From positions 1 to 64,000 of the forward strand of contig CAIMEY010000061.1 of the NCBI GenBank assembly GCA_903840165.1: DNA of 64,000 bases, read 5' to 3'. The notes beneath the pieces are model-generated. The model was not told where the DNA came from. It worked only from the letters and a program-made list of their open reading frames with translations, and did no database searches. Shown piece by piece: positions 17,951-28,149 of this stretch. Every line of letters starts with the position of its first letter. Position 1 is the stretch's first letter. Made by a program: the position numbers and the translations under genes. This DNA comes from an uncultured Myxococcales bacterium. GTDB lineage: Bacteria; Myxococcota_A; UBA9042.

Positions 17951-17973
17951 CGCCCGTCGGATTGTGCTACACT
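17951..17973 (+). promoter_or_regulatory. Candidate promoter for the TSP3 lipoprotein gene
   Basis: An extended TGC-TACACT (-10 at 17968-17973) lies 37 nt before the ATG at 18011. The -35 is poor. The -10 resembles those before 40172 and 61821. Confidence 0.25.
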
Positions 17974-18010
17974 TGCTGCGGCCGATTCCTTTCTGGTCAC
18001 GGAGCATGCC

Positions 18011-20380
18011 ATGCCTTTTGCCGTTGCTGTGCCTAGGTTGGCCGCACGCTCGCGTTCTTGGATTGGCCTGCTGGGCCTGCTGCTGACCCTAGCTGCGTGC
18101 ACTTCGGGCGGCGGGCTGACGCCGCGCTTCGTGCAGGTCAGTCAGCTCGGCGATACCTATGATGATCACAGCACTTATGCCGTTTGGGCCACGGTCGTTC
18201 CCGGCGATCAACCGCTGAGCCACGTTCGGCTGTATTACGCCCGCAATCAAGAGGTTACATTCCATTCCGTCGAAATGGCGGGGCTCGGCGGCGCGTCCTG
18301 GCAGGGGGCCGTTCCTTCCCAACCCGCTGGCACGACCGTGCGCTACTACGTCGCGGCGCAGGATGCCAACGCGTCAGTGACCTATCCGGCAACGCAAATC
18401 CCTGAAAAATATCTACAATTTCGCGTGCTCAGTGCAGGCGAACAGCCAGGCCAACAGCCGGGCATCGTGACTGTGCCGACTGACGCAGACGCCGTCTCTG
18501 TAACCGATGGATCTGCAGGCGAAATTGCCCAAGACGTGCAAATTGGACCTGCAGATACTGGCGCAGAAGTGGCCGTCGATGCTGGCCCAGCTCCAGACGT
18601 AGCGGACACCAATGTGCCCGATACGCAACCGATTTTTGACACTTTGGATATTCAACCACCGGCAGATACCGACCTCAAGGCCGACTTTGATAACGACGGA
18701 ATTCCCGACTGGAAGGACAATTGTCCCAAGAATTACAACCCGAACCAAGCCGATAGCGATGGCGACGGGCTCGGCGATACCTGCGATCCGGACAGCGACA
18801 ATGACGGCATCCCGGACGATTCCGACAACTGTGACACCACCTACAATCCTAACCAAGCGGATTTAGACAAGGATGGCAAGGGGGATGTGTGTGACACCGA
18901 CCTTGATGGCGACAAGGTGCCCAACGCCATCGATAACTGCCCCTGGGTGGCAAATCCAGACCAAAAAGACAGTGATAAAGATGGCTTAGGTGATGCCTGT
19001 GACCCGATCGAATCGGCGATTGGCGACAAAGATCAGGACGGCGTGCCGGACAACGTCGATAACTGTCCCACTGTGCCCAATGCGGACCAAACTGACTTAG
19101 ATAAAGACGGGTTGGGCGATGTTTGCGATGACGACATGGACGGCGATTCGGTCGTCAATGCCAAGGACAACTGCCCCTTGGTCGCCAATCCGGACCAAGC
19201 CGACAGCAATGGCAACGGCGTAGGCGACGCCTGCGACAAGAGCGGCGACAAAGACGGCGACGGCGTGCCCGATGCCATTGATAACTGTCCGAAAATCAAG
19301 AATCCAGACCAGGCCGACATGGACAAAGACGGCATTGGCGATGCGTGCGACAAGGACACGGACGGCGACGGCTGGCTTGATGCCTTTGACAATTGCCCCT
19401 TTGTTCCCAATAAGAACCAGAAGGATACGGACGGCGACGGCATTGGCGATGCCTGTGACTCTGAACAACTTTGCGGGGCCAAACTGCCTGCCTGCCCTGC
19501 CGGTCAGCAGTGCTTTGACGGCATTTGCCTAGCGCCGAGTCCTTGCAACAGCCAAGCGGACTGCAAGACAGGTACATTCTGCTACAAGAACCAGTGCTTG
19601 CCTCCCCAAGTCGTCCCTTCCGACTACTGCCAAGCTGACGCCAACTGCCCCGCCGGCTTTGTCTGCCAGTTCAGCCAGTGCGTGCCGGACAAGTGCAAAT
19701 TCAATAGTGATTGTCCGAATCAACAGAAGTGCATCCTCGGCGAGTGCTTGCCCGGCAACATTCCCGTCTCGGGCTGCACCGTCAGCGAGGAATGCGGGCC
19801 GAAAAAGCAATGCATTGGCGGCCTTTGCGTCCCGGCCCAGTGCGCTACCGACGCCGACTGCAAGGGCAAGAGTAGCTGTTTCAAGGGGTTCTGTATCCCG
19901 ATGGTTGGCGGCTTCTCGGTGCCGCAAATCGACTGCAAGACCAACGCCGACTGCCCCAACCTGTCCTTCCAGGGCATGACCATCAACACGCAGTGCGCTG
20001 CGGGCGTCTGTGTTCCCAAGCAAATCGGTAACTTCACGCTTCCCGACCTCTGCACCACCGACGCCGACTGCGGCGCGGGCAAGCAATGCTTAGTCGCCAT
20101 TTGCGTCACCAAACAGTGCAATGTGGAAAAGGATTGTCCGGCCGGCCAAGCATGCACCTTCGGCCTGTGCACCGCGCAAGGGCAGGGCATGCCAGGACCC
20201 GGGCAGTGCAAGACAAGTGCCGATTGTAGCAGCGGTTGGTCGTGTCTCGCTTCGATTTGCATCCCCTTGCAACTCGGCGGTGGCAGCGGCGGCGGCATTC
20301 CCGGCATGACCCCTTGCCAGGCGGACGGCAGTTGCGCAGACAAGACAAAGACCTGCCAATTCGGTCTGTTCTGCTTGTAA
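18011..20380 (+). CDS. Thrombospondin type 3 repeat, Cys-rich lipoprotein
   Basis: ATG 18011 (GGAG 8 nt upstream) gives 789 residues with a lipoprotein signal ending LTLAAC (Cys30). The track start at 17927 is the wrong one. Residues about 40-140 form a beta domain ([36 protein letters not shown]) like the Ig-like domains of bacterial surface proteins. Seven TSP3 repeats follow (about 220-485), each with a DxDxDG calcium loop and DNCPxxxNPxQ. The rest (about 490-789) is a chain of roughly 40-residue Cys modules such as [15 protein letters not shown]. Known TSP3 arrays bind many calcium ions and are rigid. The product is likely a surface-exposed, calcium-stiffened lipoprotein; its partner is unknown. 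It sits between the kinase/FHA pair and the pentapeptide fusion gene. Confidence 0.9.
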   Translation: MPFAVAVPRLAARSRSWIGLLGLLLTLAACTSGGGLTPRFVQVSQLGDTYDDHSTYAVWATVVPGDQPLSHVRLYYARNQEVTFHSVEMAGLGGASWQGAVPSQPAGTTVRYYVAAQDANASVTYPATQIPEKYLQFRVLSAGEQPGQQPGIVTVPTDADAVSVTDGSAGEIAQDVQIGPADTGAEVAVDAGPAPDVADTNVPDTQPIFDTLDIQPPADTDLKADFDNDGIPDWKDNCPKNYNPNQADSDGDGLGDTCDPDSDNDGIPDDSDNCDTTYNPNQADLDKDGKGDVCDTDLDGDKVPNAIDNCPWVANPDQKDSDKDGLGDACDPIESAIGDKDQDGVPDNVDNCPTVPNADQTDLDKDGLGDVCDDDMDGDSVVNAKDNCPLVANPDQADSNGNGVGDACDKSGDKDGDGVPDAIDNCPKIKNPDQADMDKDGIGDACDKDTDGDGWLDAFDNCPFVPNKNQKDTDGDGIGDACDSEQLCGAKLPACPAGQQCFDGICLAPSPCNSQADCKTGTFCYKNQCLPPQVVPSDYCQADANCPAGFVCQFSQCVPDKCKFNSDCPNQQKCILGECLPGNIPVSGCTVSEECGPKKQCIGGLCVPAQCATDADCKGKSSCFKGFCIPMVGGFSVPQIDCKTNADCPNLSFQGMTINTQCAAGVCVPKQIGNFTLPDLCTTDADCGAGKQCLVAICVTKQCNVEKDCPAGQACTFGLCTAQGQGMPGPGQCKTSADCSSGWSCLASICIPLQLGGGSGGGIPGMTPCQADGSCADKTKTCQFGLFCL

Positions 20381-20403
20381 TTCCACGGCCGGGGGCGATT
20401 GCT

Positions 20404-22566
20404 GTGGCTGTTCAACCCAAGATGCCCCTTGATGGCTTTGGGCTGCTAGCGGGTCCCGACCGATCGCCCCTGCAAGCGCCGGCCGCAACCGATCCGCCAT
20501 TAGACTTGCGCGAAGCCAACTTACGGGACGGCGCCTTTGCCGGTGCCGACCTGCGCGATTGCGATGCGCGACACGCCTGCTTGGTGGGCGCTGACTTGCG
20601 CGGTGCGGACTTACGCGGTGCACGCCTAGCGCGGGCCGACCTGACCCTGGCTCGTCTGGAAGGGGCGCAACTGCAGGGAGCTGACTTGCAAGGCGCTGAT
20701 CTGCAAGGTGTTGATCTTCGTGACGCCGACCTTCGCGGTGCCGATCTGGCCGAGGTCAACTGGGCCTGGGCGTGGACGGCGGGTTGTCGCGGTTTGCCAA
20801 GCGACTTGCCGTCTGGGGCGGCGGGCAATGGCCGGCTGTCTGGGCCGACCGCCACTGGCGATTCTCAAGAGCCTTCAGCTGGTTTGCTGGCCTATGGTCA
20901 TGGCCGTCGCGCGCACATGCGGGCACAACTAGGCCTAGCAGAACAGTATTACCGGCTGGCCTTGGGCTGGGTGCCCCTGTCCGACGCTGTGCGCTACGGT
21001 TTGGCCATGGTTGCGCTGGAGCGTGGTGATTTACCTTGTACTATTGGGTGGTTGCGGGATGCTCTGGAAATCGAACCCACGGCTGACCGGGCCCGCGTCG
21101 ACCTGGCGATGCTGCATTTGGCCCAAGGCGATACTGAGGGGGCGCGCACCCACCTTCTCCGGCTGGCCGAGCGCTTGCCAGCCGGACAAGAGGCGGCCAA
21201 GGCAGCTCAGAAACAGGACTGGCAGCAAGTCCGTGTGATTCTAACGCAAATGACCCCGGACAGCCCGGCGTTGCGCTGGCAGCCGCGGCCGGCGCTGGCG
21301 GTTCCAAGGCTGGTGGCAGGCGAAGATGAAGCATGGGTATCCAGGGAACTATCCGATATTCAGCTTCTTTTGCAGGGCAATGACGAAGGTGGGGCGGTTG
21401 CCCCGGAATGGCTGTGGCAAAGTGTCATCGCGCGGGCCTTGCACGTCGGCGCCCTGACCCAAGCGCAGAGGGCCCTGCAGCGGCTGCAGACGGACGCGCC
21501 GGAGACGGCCCTGTGGAGTCTGCAGCTCAAGCAACTCGACATGACGGCTGAGGCTTTTGCTGCCCTGCTGCCCCAATGTCCCGGTCCCTGGGGCCCGATT
21601 CGCGCTGTGCACTGGCGGGCTCTAGGCGTGCATGGGCCGACGGCCAAACTGGTTTGCGAAGCGGGAAACGTCTATGGTAAGCGCTACTTGGGCGGTGTAA
21701 GGTCCGCCGCCAGCATTGGCTTTGGTCACCGCGTGGCGGCGCAAGTGGCGGCTGCTGGCCTTGGTGCCCCTGTGGCCCTACGCGACCGAAATGATCGCGA
21801 TATCATTGAGTTTGCTGGTGACTTCATCGCCTTTTACCCGGACCTAGGCGAACGCGCCCTTGCCGATGCTGACTTGGATGAAGGCCTTGCCGAAGACATC
21901 GGTGCGACCATTGGTGAAATTCATCAAGCATTGCAAGTGTATGCATCAGGTCCAGGCCGTCCAGAAGGCGGCGTGCGGGCCGGGACGCGCATCTTGAGGC
22001 ACCCGCAGCCAGGGCTGGCACTTGGGGCAGCCGTATCGGTCGACGGCACCTCCTTGGCCGTGGTTAGGGCACATCCGCTGTGGTCTCGGGTGGTTTCTCT
22101 GACCGAAGCCACTTCGCGACGGTTGCGCAGCGTGCTGAGCGACTGTCCCCTTGGCCTGACCCATGGCGACATTGGTCCAGGGAACATCGTGCGGCAAACC
22201 AACGGCCAACTAGGCTTGATTGATTGGGATTTGGCGGACATGGACCTGCTGGTCTGGGACTTGGCGCGTGCCGTGGACCGCATGGCCGTTCACTGGCCGA
22301 GCGACCCGGCTCAGCCTGTGGAACTCCGCGCTTCGATTGCGAAAGCGCTGTGTCGGGGGTATCAACGCCATCGCCCCTTACACCGATCCGAAGTGGCGGC
22401 CCTGCCCCTGCTCGTGGCCGCGAGTCGGGTCGACTTGGATGCCAGCGTCTTGCCACTGTGCGCCGGGCTTGAACCTGACGCGGCGCATCCCATCATCGTT
22501 CGGCAGTTCCAACGCCTGTCACGCGCAGTTGCTGGAGCCCCTGAAATTGCAGCTCTATTTCGATAG
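20404..22566 (+). CDS. Fusion of pentapeptide repeats, TPR region and aminoglycoside-phosphotransferase-like kinase domain
   Basis: GTG 20404 (MAVQPKMPLDGF) follows a GGGGG site; ATG 20422 is an alternative. The track start at 20236 lies inside the previous gene. About 720 residues. Residues about 30-120 are pentapeptide repeats of the A(D/N)LxG type (GADLRGADLRGARLARADL), predicted to fold as a right-handed beta-helix. A linker precedes TPR-like helices (about 160-270, AEQYYRLALGWVPLSDAVRY). The C-terminal part (about 470-690) has a kinase-like fold of the APH family, with VCEAGNVYGKRYLG and the catalytic HGDIGPGNIV plus metal-binding IDWDLADMD. Both catalytic motifs are intact, so it may phosphorylate a small molecule or protein. 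No signal peptide, so cytoplasmic. It starts 24 nt after the TSP3 gene. The substrate is unknown. Confidence 0.82.
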   Translation: MAVQPKMPLDGFGLLAGPDRSPLQAPAATDPPLDLREANLRDGAFAGADLRDCDARHACLVGADLRGADLRGARLARADLTLARLEGAQLQGADLQGADLQGVDLRDADLRGADLAEVNWAWAWTAGCRGLPSDLPSGAAGNGRLSGPTATGDSQEPSAGLLAYGHGRRAHMRAQLGLAEQYYRLALGWVPLSDAVRYGLAMVALERGDLPCTIGWLRDALEIEPTADRARVDLAMLHLAQGDTEGARTHLLRLAERLPAGQEAAKAAQKQDWQQVRVILTQMTPDSPALRWQPRPALAVPRLVAGEDEAWVSRELSDIQLLLQGNDEGGAVAPEWLWQSVIARALHVGALTQAQRALQRLQTDAPETALWSLQLKQLDMTAEAFAALLPQCPGPWGPIRAVHWRALGVHGPTAKLVCEAGNVYGKRYLGGVRSAASIGFGHRVAAQVAAAGLGAPVALRDRNDRDIIEFAGDFIAFYPDLGERALADADLDEGLAEDIGATIGEIHQALQVYASGPGRPEGGVRAGTRILRHPQPGLALGAAVSVDGTSLAVVRAHPLWSRVVSLTEATSRRLRSVLSDCPLGLTHGDIGPGNIVRQTNGQLGLIDWDLADMDLLVWDLARAVDRMAVHWPSDPAQPVELRASIAKALCRGYQRHRPLHRSEVAALPLLVAASRVDLDASVLPLCAGLEPDAAHPIIVRQFQRLSRAVAGAPEIAALFR

Positions 22567-22648
22567 TTGCGCGCAATCCAAGGCTGCCGAAATGTCGCCC
22601 GCATCGGTGACGCCACCAGTGCCGGCCCGTGGCCTCTGTCTCGCAACT

Positions 22649-22664
22649 TGGCACCACGCTTGGT
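22649..22664 (+). promoter_or_regulatory. Weak sigma-54-like -24/-12 element
   Basis: TGGCAC-N5-TTGGT matches the sigma-54 consensus except that the conserved -12 GC is GG. It lies about 110 nt before ATG 22776 and between two sigma-54 activator genes. Suggestive only. Confidence 0.25.
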
Positions 22665-22775
22665 GTCGCTTAGCATGGGGCAGGTCTTGGCCCTCCGTGT
22701 GGAGCGTGGCTGGCGCAGCGACGCGGTGACGACGCCTGTTCAGGGCGCAGTCTGACTGTCCGTGGATGCGGGAAG

Positions 22776-23675
22776 ATGCTGAATCTATTGCGAAAAAAGC
22801 ATGGATCAAGGTTTGTCGCCCTGCGCTCACTAGCGGCCGTGGCGTGGGCAGTTGGCCTGCTGGCCTCTGGCACTGCCGCCGCCGCCGACCGGACAACGAC
22901 CAAAGCCGCAGCAGACCAAGCCAAGTCCGTGCCAGCCAAGTCCGCGTCGCTAGAGGGAAATCGCCCGCCTCCTGCCGCGACGCCAGGGGGGCAGGGAACA
23001 GCCGACGCGGGCAAGGACCAAGCAGCGGTTTCTGCCTATGACAATGCGGTCAACGCCTTCAAGTACCAAGATTTCGAGAACGCAATTCCGCAGTTGCGCG
23101 CCCTCATCTTTCCGATCATGCGCGTTGACGCGGTTCGCGAGGCCAAAGTCCGCGAATATCTAGGTGCTTCTCTGTGGTGGCAAGGCGATCACCAGGGCGC
23201 ACAGGACGAGTTCACGGCTTTGCTGGTGCGCAATGCCAAGGCGCGACTCGACCCGGCGACGTATCCTCCGAAAATGGTTGCAGAGTTTGAGACGTTGCGT
23301 CAAAACCTCATTGGTCGAGGCGAGTTGCAGGGTGAAATCCGCCCCAAGCTCCCCGTGGGGCCAGAGACAGTGGCGCAGAATCCGCCCCTGGTACTGATGT
23401 TTTTTCCCTTTGGTGTTGGGCAGTTTGCCAATCGCACGCCCGGGCGTGGCACAGTATTTCTGGTCGGCCAAGCTGTGCTCGCCGGCTTGTGGGACGGCAT
23501 GTACGTGCACAACACCGGGCCTCATAGTAAGGCCACTGAAATTACACAGATTTCAGCCAGCGCAGCCTTCTTCGCGGTGGCTGGATGGGGCATCGTCGAC
23601 GCGTTGGTGCGCTATGGTCGCCGTTCCGCACTAGACGGCGCGCAAAATGACGGCGGCGGGGCGGAACCCAAGTAG
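22776..23675 (+). CDS. Exported TPR-like protein with C-terminal membrane helices
   Basis: 299 residues from ATG 22776. A signal sequence (LAAVAWAVGLLASGTAAAAD) is followed by an Ala/Pro/Lys-rich linker. A TPR-like region (about 85-160, AVNAFKYQDFENAIPQLRAL; YLGASLWWQGDHQGAQDEF) comes next. Two or three hydrophobic segments lie near the C-terminus (MFFPFGVGQFANR..., TVFLVGQAVLAGLWDG, ASAAFFAVAGWGIVDALV). The plan resembles the protein at 1514-2482. The periplasmic TPR region probably binds a partner protein. Function unknown. A weak sigma-54-like element lies upstream, and an FHA-GAF sigma-54 activator gene follows. Confidence 0.75.
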   Translation: MLNLLRKKHGSRFVALRSLAAVAWAVGLLASGTAAAADRTTTKAAADQAKSVPAKSASLEGNRPPPAATPGGQGTADAGKDQAAVSAYDNAVNAFKYQDFENAIPQLRALIFPIMRVDAVREAKVREYLGASLWWQGDHQGAQDEFTALLVRNAKARLDPATYPPKMVAEFETLRQNLIGRGELQGEIRPKLPVGPETVAQNPPLVLMFFPFGVGQFANRTPGRGTVFLVGQAVLAGLWDGMYVHNTGPHSKATEITQISASAAFFAVAGWGIVDALVRYGRRSALDGAQNDGGGAEPK

Positions 23676-23855
23676 CCCCGGGCATGCAGTCGAGCGCCGC
23701 CCTATCGCTTTAATTATGCCGCCTTCGCCGCATCAGGCCCTGCCTGGTTGCGCGATCCGCGGGCGTGGGCCATCCTGCACCCATGGCCGCTGTCGATGGC
23801 GTTGCTGTTCATCGGCCGATTGCCATAGCGCCTCTGGCCCCTGATTGGAGCTGTT

Positions 23856-25670
23856 ATGCCCCCCCATGCTTGGTTGCAAGAACTCGGCCCCGGCGACACG
23901 GTGCGCATTTCCCACCCTGTGGACAAGATGCTCTGCAGCCTCGGGACCGACACCGACAGCGATATCCAACTGCGCGGTAAAGGAATAGCTACTGTTCATG
24001 CGTGGTTGCGGACGACGACCAAGGGCGTCGTTCTAGAAGCCGTCGGCGGCGAACGCATTTGGGTCAATGGCAAACGCATGGAGAGCTCGCCGCTGAGCGC
24101 GGGCGATCAGGTCGACATAGGCCCCGTCAAACTCCGCTTTGTGACAGCAAAAAACCGTGATAGCGCCCGCATTCCCCCCTTGGCCGGTACCGGCGCTTCA
24201 GACTCCGGAGGCCTCCTTAGCGCTTTGGCCGGCTTTTCTGAAAGTCTGGCCGGACGTTATGATGTCGATGAACTACTTGTAACTATGCTGGATTCGATTA
24301 TCCAAGCCACCGATGCGGCCCGCGGTGCAGTGCTGCTCCTGGTCGATGGTCAGCCCCAGGTCCGCACAGCCCGGCGTTCTGGAGGTGGCGACGGCAGGAA
24401 TTCACTCGCTATTTCAGACAGTATCGTGCAACGCGTGCTCTCCACTCGCCAGCCCGTTGTGGTGAGCGATGCCATGAGCGATCGCGAATTCAACGCCGCG
24501 ATGTCGGTGATGGAATTCCGCATCTGTTCGGTGCTTTGCGTGCCGCTGATGGTGCGGGGCGATTTGCTCGGCGTCATCTACCTGGGCAATGACAACGTCG
24601 TGAATTTGTTCACGGAAGAAGCCCGCGAAGTGGCCACCGTCTTTGCCGCTCAGGCGGCGATGGCACTAAGAAATGCTATCCTTATCAATGACTTGCAACT
24701 ATCCAACGCGTCGCTGACCCAACAGATCGAGCGCATGAACTTCGGTTCTATCATCGGCGCCTCGGTGTCCATGCGCGAATTGTTTCGTAAAGTCGAGAAG
24801 GTAGCCGGCACCGACATCAGCGTCCTCATCGATGGCGAGACCGGCACGGGCAAAGAACTGGTCGCCAGCGAAATCCACCGCCGTTCTAACCGCGCCAAAG
24901 GTCCCTTTGTCGTCATCAACTGCGGCGCGATTCCTGAAAACTTGTTAGAATCAGAGCTGTTCGGTCATGTGCGCGGGGCCTTTACCGGCGCTGTGGCCAA
25001 CCGGGATGGCAAGTTCCAGGCGGCCCATGGCGGAACGCTATTTCTCGATGAAATTGGCGAGATGCCCCTGCTATTACAAGTGAAACTGCTGCGCGTCCTC
25101 GAAGACCGACGGGTCGTACGCGTGGGGGAAACCCATGGGCGCGAGGTCGACATCCGCGTGGTCGCGGCAACGAACCGTAACCTTGTAGAAGAAGTGAAGA
25201 ATGGGCGATTTCGTGAAGACTTGTTCTACCGCCTCAACGTGGTGCGCCTGAGCCTGCCGCCCCTGCGTGAGCGTGGCGACGACATCAACCTGCTGGCCAA
25301 GTATTTGCTCAAGCGCCACAGTGACGAAATTGGTATTAAAATCAAAGGTTTTTCCGATGATGCGGTCCGCGCCATGAACCTGCACCGCTGGCCCGGCAAT
25401 ATTCGCGAGCTAGACAACCGCATCAAGAAAGCGGTGATCTTCTGCGATCATGGCACAGTGACCGCCGTCGACCTGGACCTAGCGGCGCTGCAAGAGGCGG
25501 GGACGATCGAATCCCTCAACGACGCTAAGGAATCCTTTGCGCGCGGCTATGTTCGGCGTGTGCTTGAGATCAACGGCGGCAATCGCAGTCAGACGGCCAA
25601 GGACCTCGACGTAGACGTTCGCACCGTCTATCGCTATCTAGAGCGCGCCGGGGTCGAGGGCGAGGCCTAG
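23856..25670 (+). CDS. FHA-GAF sigma-54-dependent transcription activator
   Basis: 604 residues; ATG 23856. A degenerate FHA domain (about 20-100, [32 protein letters not shown]) is followed by a GAF domain (about 130-275, RAAVLLL-type strand [14 protein letters not shown] and [20 protein letters not shown]). The AAA+ core has Walker A GETGTGKE (327-334), a canonical GAFTGA (374-379) and Walker [11 protein letters not shown] Fis-type helix-turn-helix closes it ([20 protein letters not shown]). The FHA part should read a phosphoprotein and the GAF part a small ligand. It shares its plan with the activator at 16553, so the locus has two FHA-type activators about 6 kb apart. A separate promoter is likely in the 180-bp gap upstream, but I cannot define it. 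Confidence 0.94.
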   Translation: MPPHAWLQELGPGDTVRISHPVDKMLCSLGTDTDSDIQLRGKGIATVHAWLRTTTKGVVLEAVGGERIWVNGKRMESSPLSAGDQVDIGPVKLRFVTAKNRDSARIPPLAGTGASDSGGLLSALAGFSESLAGRYDVDELLVTMLDSIIQATDAARGAVLLLVDGQPQVRTARRSGGGDGRNSLAISDSIVQRVLSTRQPVVVSDAMSDREFNAAMSVMEFRICSVLCVPLMVRGDLLGVIYLGNDNVVNLFTEEAREVATVFAAQAAMALRNAILINDLQLSNASLTQQIERMNFGSIIGASVSMRELFRKVEKVAGTDISVLIDGETGTGKELVASEIHRRSNRAKGPFVVINCGAIPENLLESELFGHVRGAFTGAVANRDGKFQAAHGGTLFLDEIGEMPLLLQVKLLRVLEDRRVVRVGETHGREVDIRVVAATNRNLVEEVKNGRFREDLFYRLNVVRLSLPPLRERGDDINLLAKYLLKRHSDEIGIKIKGFSDDAVRAMNLHRWPGNIRELDNRIKKAVIFCDHGTVTAVDLDLAALQEAGTIESLNDAKESFARGYVRRVLEINGGNRSQTAKDLDVDVRTVYRYLERAGVEGEA

Positions 25671-25689
25671 AAGGTGGCACTTCCGCCCT

Positions 25690-25705
25690 CACTATAGTGT
25701 ATAAT
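25690..25705 (+). promoter_or_regulatory. TATAAT -10 box abutting a perfect 10-bp palindrome
   Basis: CACTATAGTG (25690-25699) lies directly before TATAAT (25700-25705), about 135 nt upstream of the lipoprotein ATG at 25841. The -35 is not recognisable. The palindrome could be a repressor or activator half-site covering the promoter. Confidence 0.45.
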
Positions 25706-25840
25706 ATCAAGATGTTTCGTCGCCTACCAGCAGCATGGCTAGATTCGCTGGGGTGTCGGGTCCCTGCGTGCGCTTGCATCGGCTGCAGGCAGCGCGTACC
25801 GTGGCAAGGTCCTCGGTCGGTCCGGTTTCTAGGGGGTCTC

Positions 25841-28021
25841 ATGTTGCGCAACTATTCGATTTTACTTACGTGTTGCGTGTCGTTGCTGGGCATCTGGCTC
25901 GCGGGCTGCTCCGACGACAGCGCTGCCGCGACCAGCACGACCTTGATGGGCTCGACGAGCAATGACGGCGGCTCCTTGGGTGACGCCTGGGACGGAGGCC
26001 CCATCCCGGACGGATGGACTGCGGTTGACGGTGGCTGGGTTGGCCCTGATGACAGTTTTATCAGCAATGATAGCGGCTTGACTGACGCCTGTACTGGCAA
26101 CGGCTGCCTGGCCGATGGAGGCTGGCTAGACAGCGGCTGCCTTGGTGACGGCTGCCTGGGCGACGGCGGCGTCGGGACCGATGGCGGCTGGTTGCCCGAT
26201 GGCTGGAACGCGACCGACGGCGGTTGGGTTGGTCCGGACGACAGTTTCATTAGCAAAGACGCGGGTTTGCCGGAGTCCGACCTCGGAGCCAGCGATGGTG
26301 GTTCGCCCATCGGTTGGGACGCGGTCGACGGTGGCTGGGTCGGCCCAGACGACAGTTTTGTCAGCAAGGACGCTGGGTTTCCGAGTGATGACGCGGGATT
26401 TCCCGCAAACGACGCGGTTGGCCCGGGGGAAATCGCCGGTTGCGTGCCGTCTCCAGAAGTCTGCAATGGCTTGGATGACAACTGCAACGGTCAGGTCGAC
26501 GAGAAAACCTGCGACGACGGAAACCCATGCACGACCGATTTGTGTGGTGGTGGCAATGGGTTATGCAGCCACGCCGCGATTCCGATTCCCACGGCTTGCA
26601 ACGCCGACGACAATGCCTGCACGCCCGATTCCTGCGTCGGCGGCACCTGCGTATCAGGATTGGCCAAGGACTGCGCCGACGCAAACCCTTGCACCTTAGA
26701 TGGTTGCGAGAAAATGACCGGCAACTGCGTGCACACGCCCGGCACCGGCCAGCCTTGCGAAGACGGCAACGCTTGCACCATCAAGGAAACGTGCGTCGGC
26801 CTTAACTGCATGCCAGGCGGTGCAAAGCTCTGTAATGATGGCAATATCTGCACTGTTGACGTTTGCGATGCCGCCACCGGCAATTGCACCGCCCAGCCGA
26901 TCGCGGACGGCGTCCCCTGCGACGACGGCAACAAGTGCACGGTCGGCGACAGCTGCGGCGCTGGTACATGCAAGGGCAAGGCCTTGATCTGCAACGATTC
27001 AAATCCGTGCACGGCCGACAGTTGTACCGCCGACAGCGGCTGCAGCCACAGCAGCTTAGAAGGCGCCCCCTGCGATGATGGCTTGGTGTGCACCATCGGC
27101 GAGCTCTGCAAGGCTGGTTTGTGCAAGCCCCAAGCTGGGTTGGGCTGTGATGACGCCAACCCTTGCACCACGGACAGTTGTCTACCGGCCGGCGGCTGTA
27201 GTCATGTATTGTCAAATGGAGGCTGCGATGACGGCAACGCCTGTACGGCCGGCGACAACTGCAGTTCCGGCGGTTGCGTCGGCACGCCCATCAACTGCGA
27301 CGATGCCAGCCCGTGCACGACCGACAGCTGCGATGGCAGTGGTGGCTGTAAACATGTAGATAATTCATCGCCTTGTAACGACGGCAACGCTTGCACCACG
27401 GGCGACGCTTGCACCGGCGGGGTCTGCTTGCCCGGCGCAGCGCTGACTTGCGACGACGGCATTGCTTGCACAGCCGACGTTTGCGACATCAAGACTGGCG
27501 GCTGCACCCACAGCCCCGACGCCATGAAGTGCGACGACGGAAATGCTTGTACATTCGACAGTTGCCAGCCTGCCAAGACCGGCTGCGTCCACGATCTGAT
27601 CCCCAACTGCTGCGGCGGCGTACAGTGCCAAGCCAACGAGGCGTGCATCATCTATCCCGACACCCTTGCGCCGTTCTGCGCCAAGACCTGCAACACGCCC
27701 GATGACTGCCCGACCTCCTGTTGCTACATGAATTTTAAGGTCAAACACTGCCTAACGCCGACCTACCAAGCCGAGTGCTGCGGCGTCAAGGAGTACTGGG
27801 CGACGCCAGCCGATCCGTACGCCTGCGGAGCCGGCGGCAAGGGACAATGCCTGAACTATCCCAATCCGCAGCCGCCGTACTGGCCCAGCGACGCCACCGC
27901 CTGCGTAATGAAGTGCAATTCCAACGCCGATTGTCCCGGCGGTTGCTGCCAGATCGATACGATGGGCAACAAGGAATGCGTGCCTCCCGCCTATAAAGCC
28001 CTATTCTGTCCAGGCGGTTGA
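25841..28021 (+). CDS. Large Cys-repeat lipoprotein (surface protein)
   Basis: ATG 25841, with GGGGG 5 nt upstream, gives 726 residues; the track start at 25697 adds a non-coding 48. The signal ends LAGC (Cys23). Residues 58-179 hold three copies of a 22-residue unit containing DGGWVGPDDSF(I/V)S, in a Gly/Asp-rich setting. A MopE-like NGLDDNCNGQVDE (about 209-221) follows. Then come about fourteen Cys modules with the pattern CDDGNxCTxDxC (for example CDDGNACTFDSC, CNDGNACTTGDAC). A C-terminal Cys-rich domain has NCCGGVQCQANEAC and TSCCYMN. Such disulfide-rich arrays occur in many Myxococcota surface proteins. Likely exposed on the outer membrane; adhesion or shielding is only a guess. Confidence 0.85.
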   Translation: MLRNYSILLTCCVSLLGIWLAGCSDDSAAATSTTLMGSTSNDGGSLGDAWDGGPIPDGWTAVDGGWVGPDDSFISNDSGLTDACTGNGCLADGGWLDSGCLGDGCLGDGGVGTDGGWLPDGWNATDGGWVGPDDSFISKDAGLPESDLGASDGGSPIGWDAVDGGWVGPDDSFVSKDAGFPSDDAGFPANDAVGPGEIAGCVPSPEVCNGLDDNCNGQVDEKTCDDGNPCTTDLCGGGNGLCSHAAIPIPTACNADDNACTPDSCVGGTCVSGLAKDCADANPCTLDGCEKMTGNCVHTPGTGQPCEDGNACTIKETCVGLNCMPGGAKLCNDGNICTVDVCDAATGNCTAQPIADGVPCDDGNKCTVGDSCGAGTCKGKALICNDSNPCTADSCTADSGCSHSSLEGAPCDDGLVCTIGELCKAGLCKPQAGLGCDDANPCTTDSCLPAGGCSHVLSNGGCDDGNACTAGDNCSSGGCVGTPINCDDASPCTTDSCDGSGGCKHVDNSSPCNDGNACTTGDACTGGVCLPGAALTCDDGIACTADVCDIKTGGCTHSPDAMKCDDGNACTFDSCQPAKTGCVHDLIPNCCGGVQCQANEACIIYPDTLAPFCAKTCNTPDDCPTSCCYMNFKVKHCLTPTYQAECCGVKEYWATPADPYACGAGGKGQCLNYPNPQPPYWPSDATACVMKCNSNADCPGGCCQIDTMGNKECVPPAYKALFCPGG

Positions 28022-28149
28022 TGCGCTGCTTGCCATGGGACGCGGTGGCGAACATCGGGCCGCGCGACATCAGCAAGGGCTCGCCCCAGCGGTTGCCGCC
28101 GCCGGGCCCGGCGCGGTAGCATGTTGCGCCCCTGCGACCGCTGTGGTCA

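Noticed and set aside
25674-25690. Sigma-54 site (TGGCAC before the lipoprotein gene)
   Set aside because: The -12 part is CCCT in place of TTGC, so the consensus fails.
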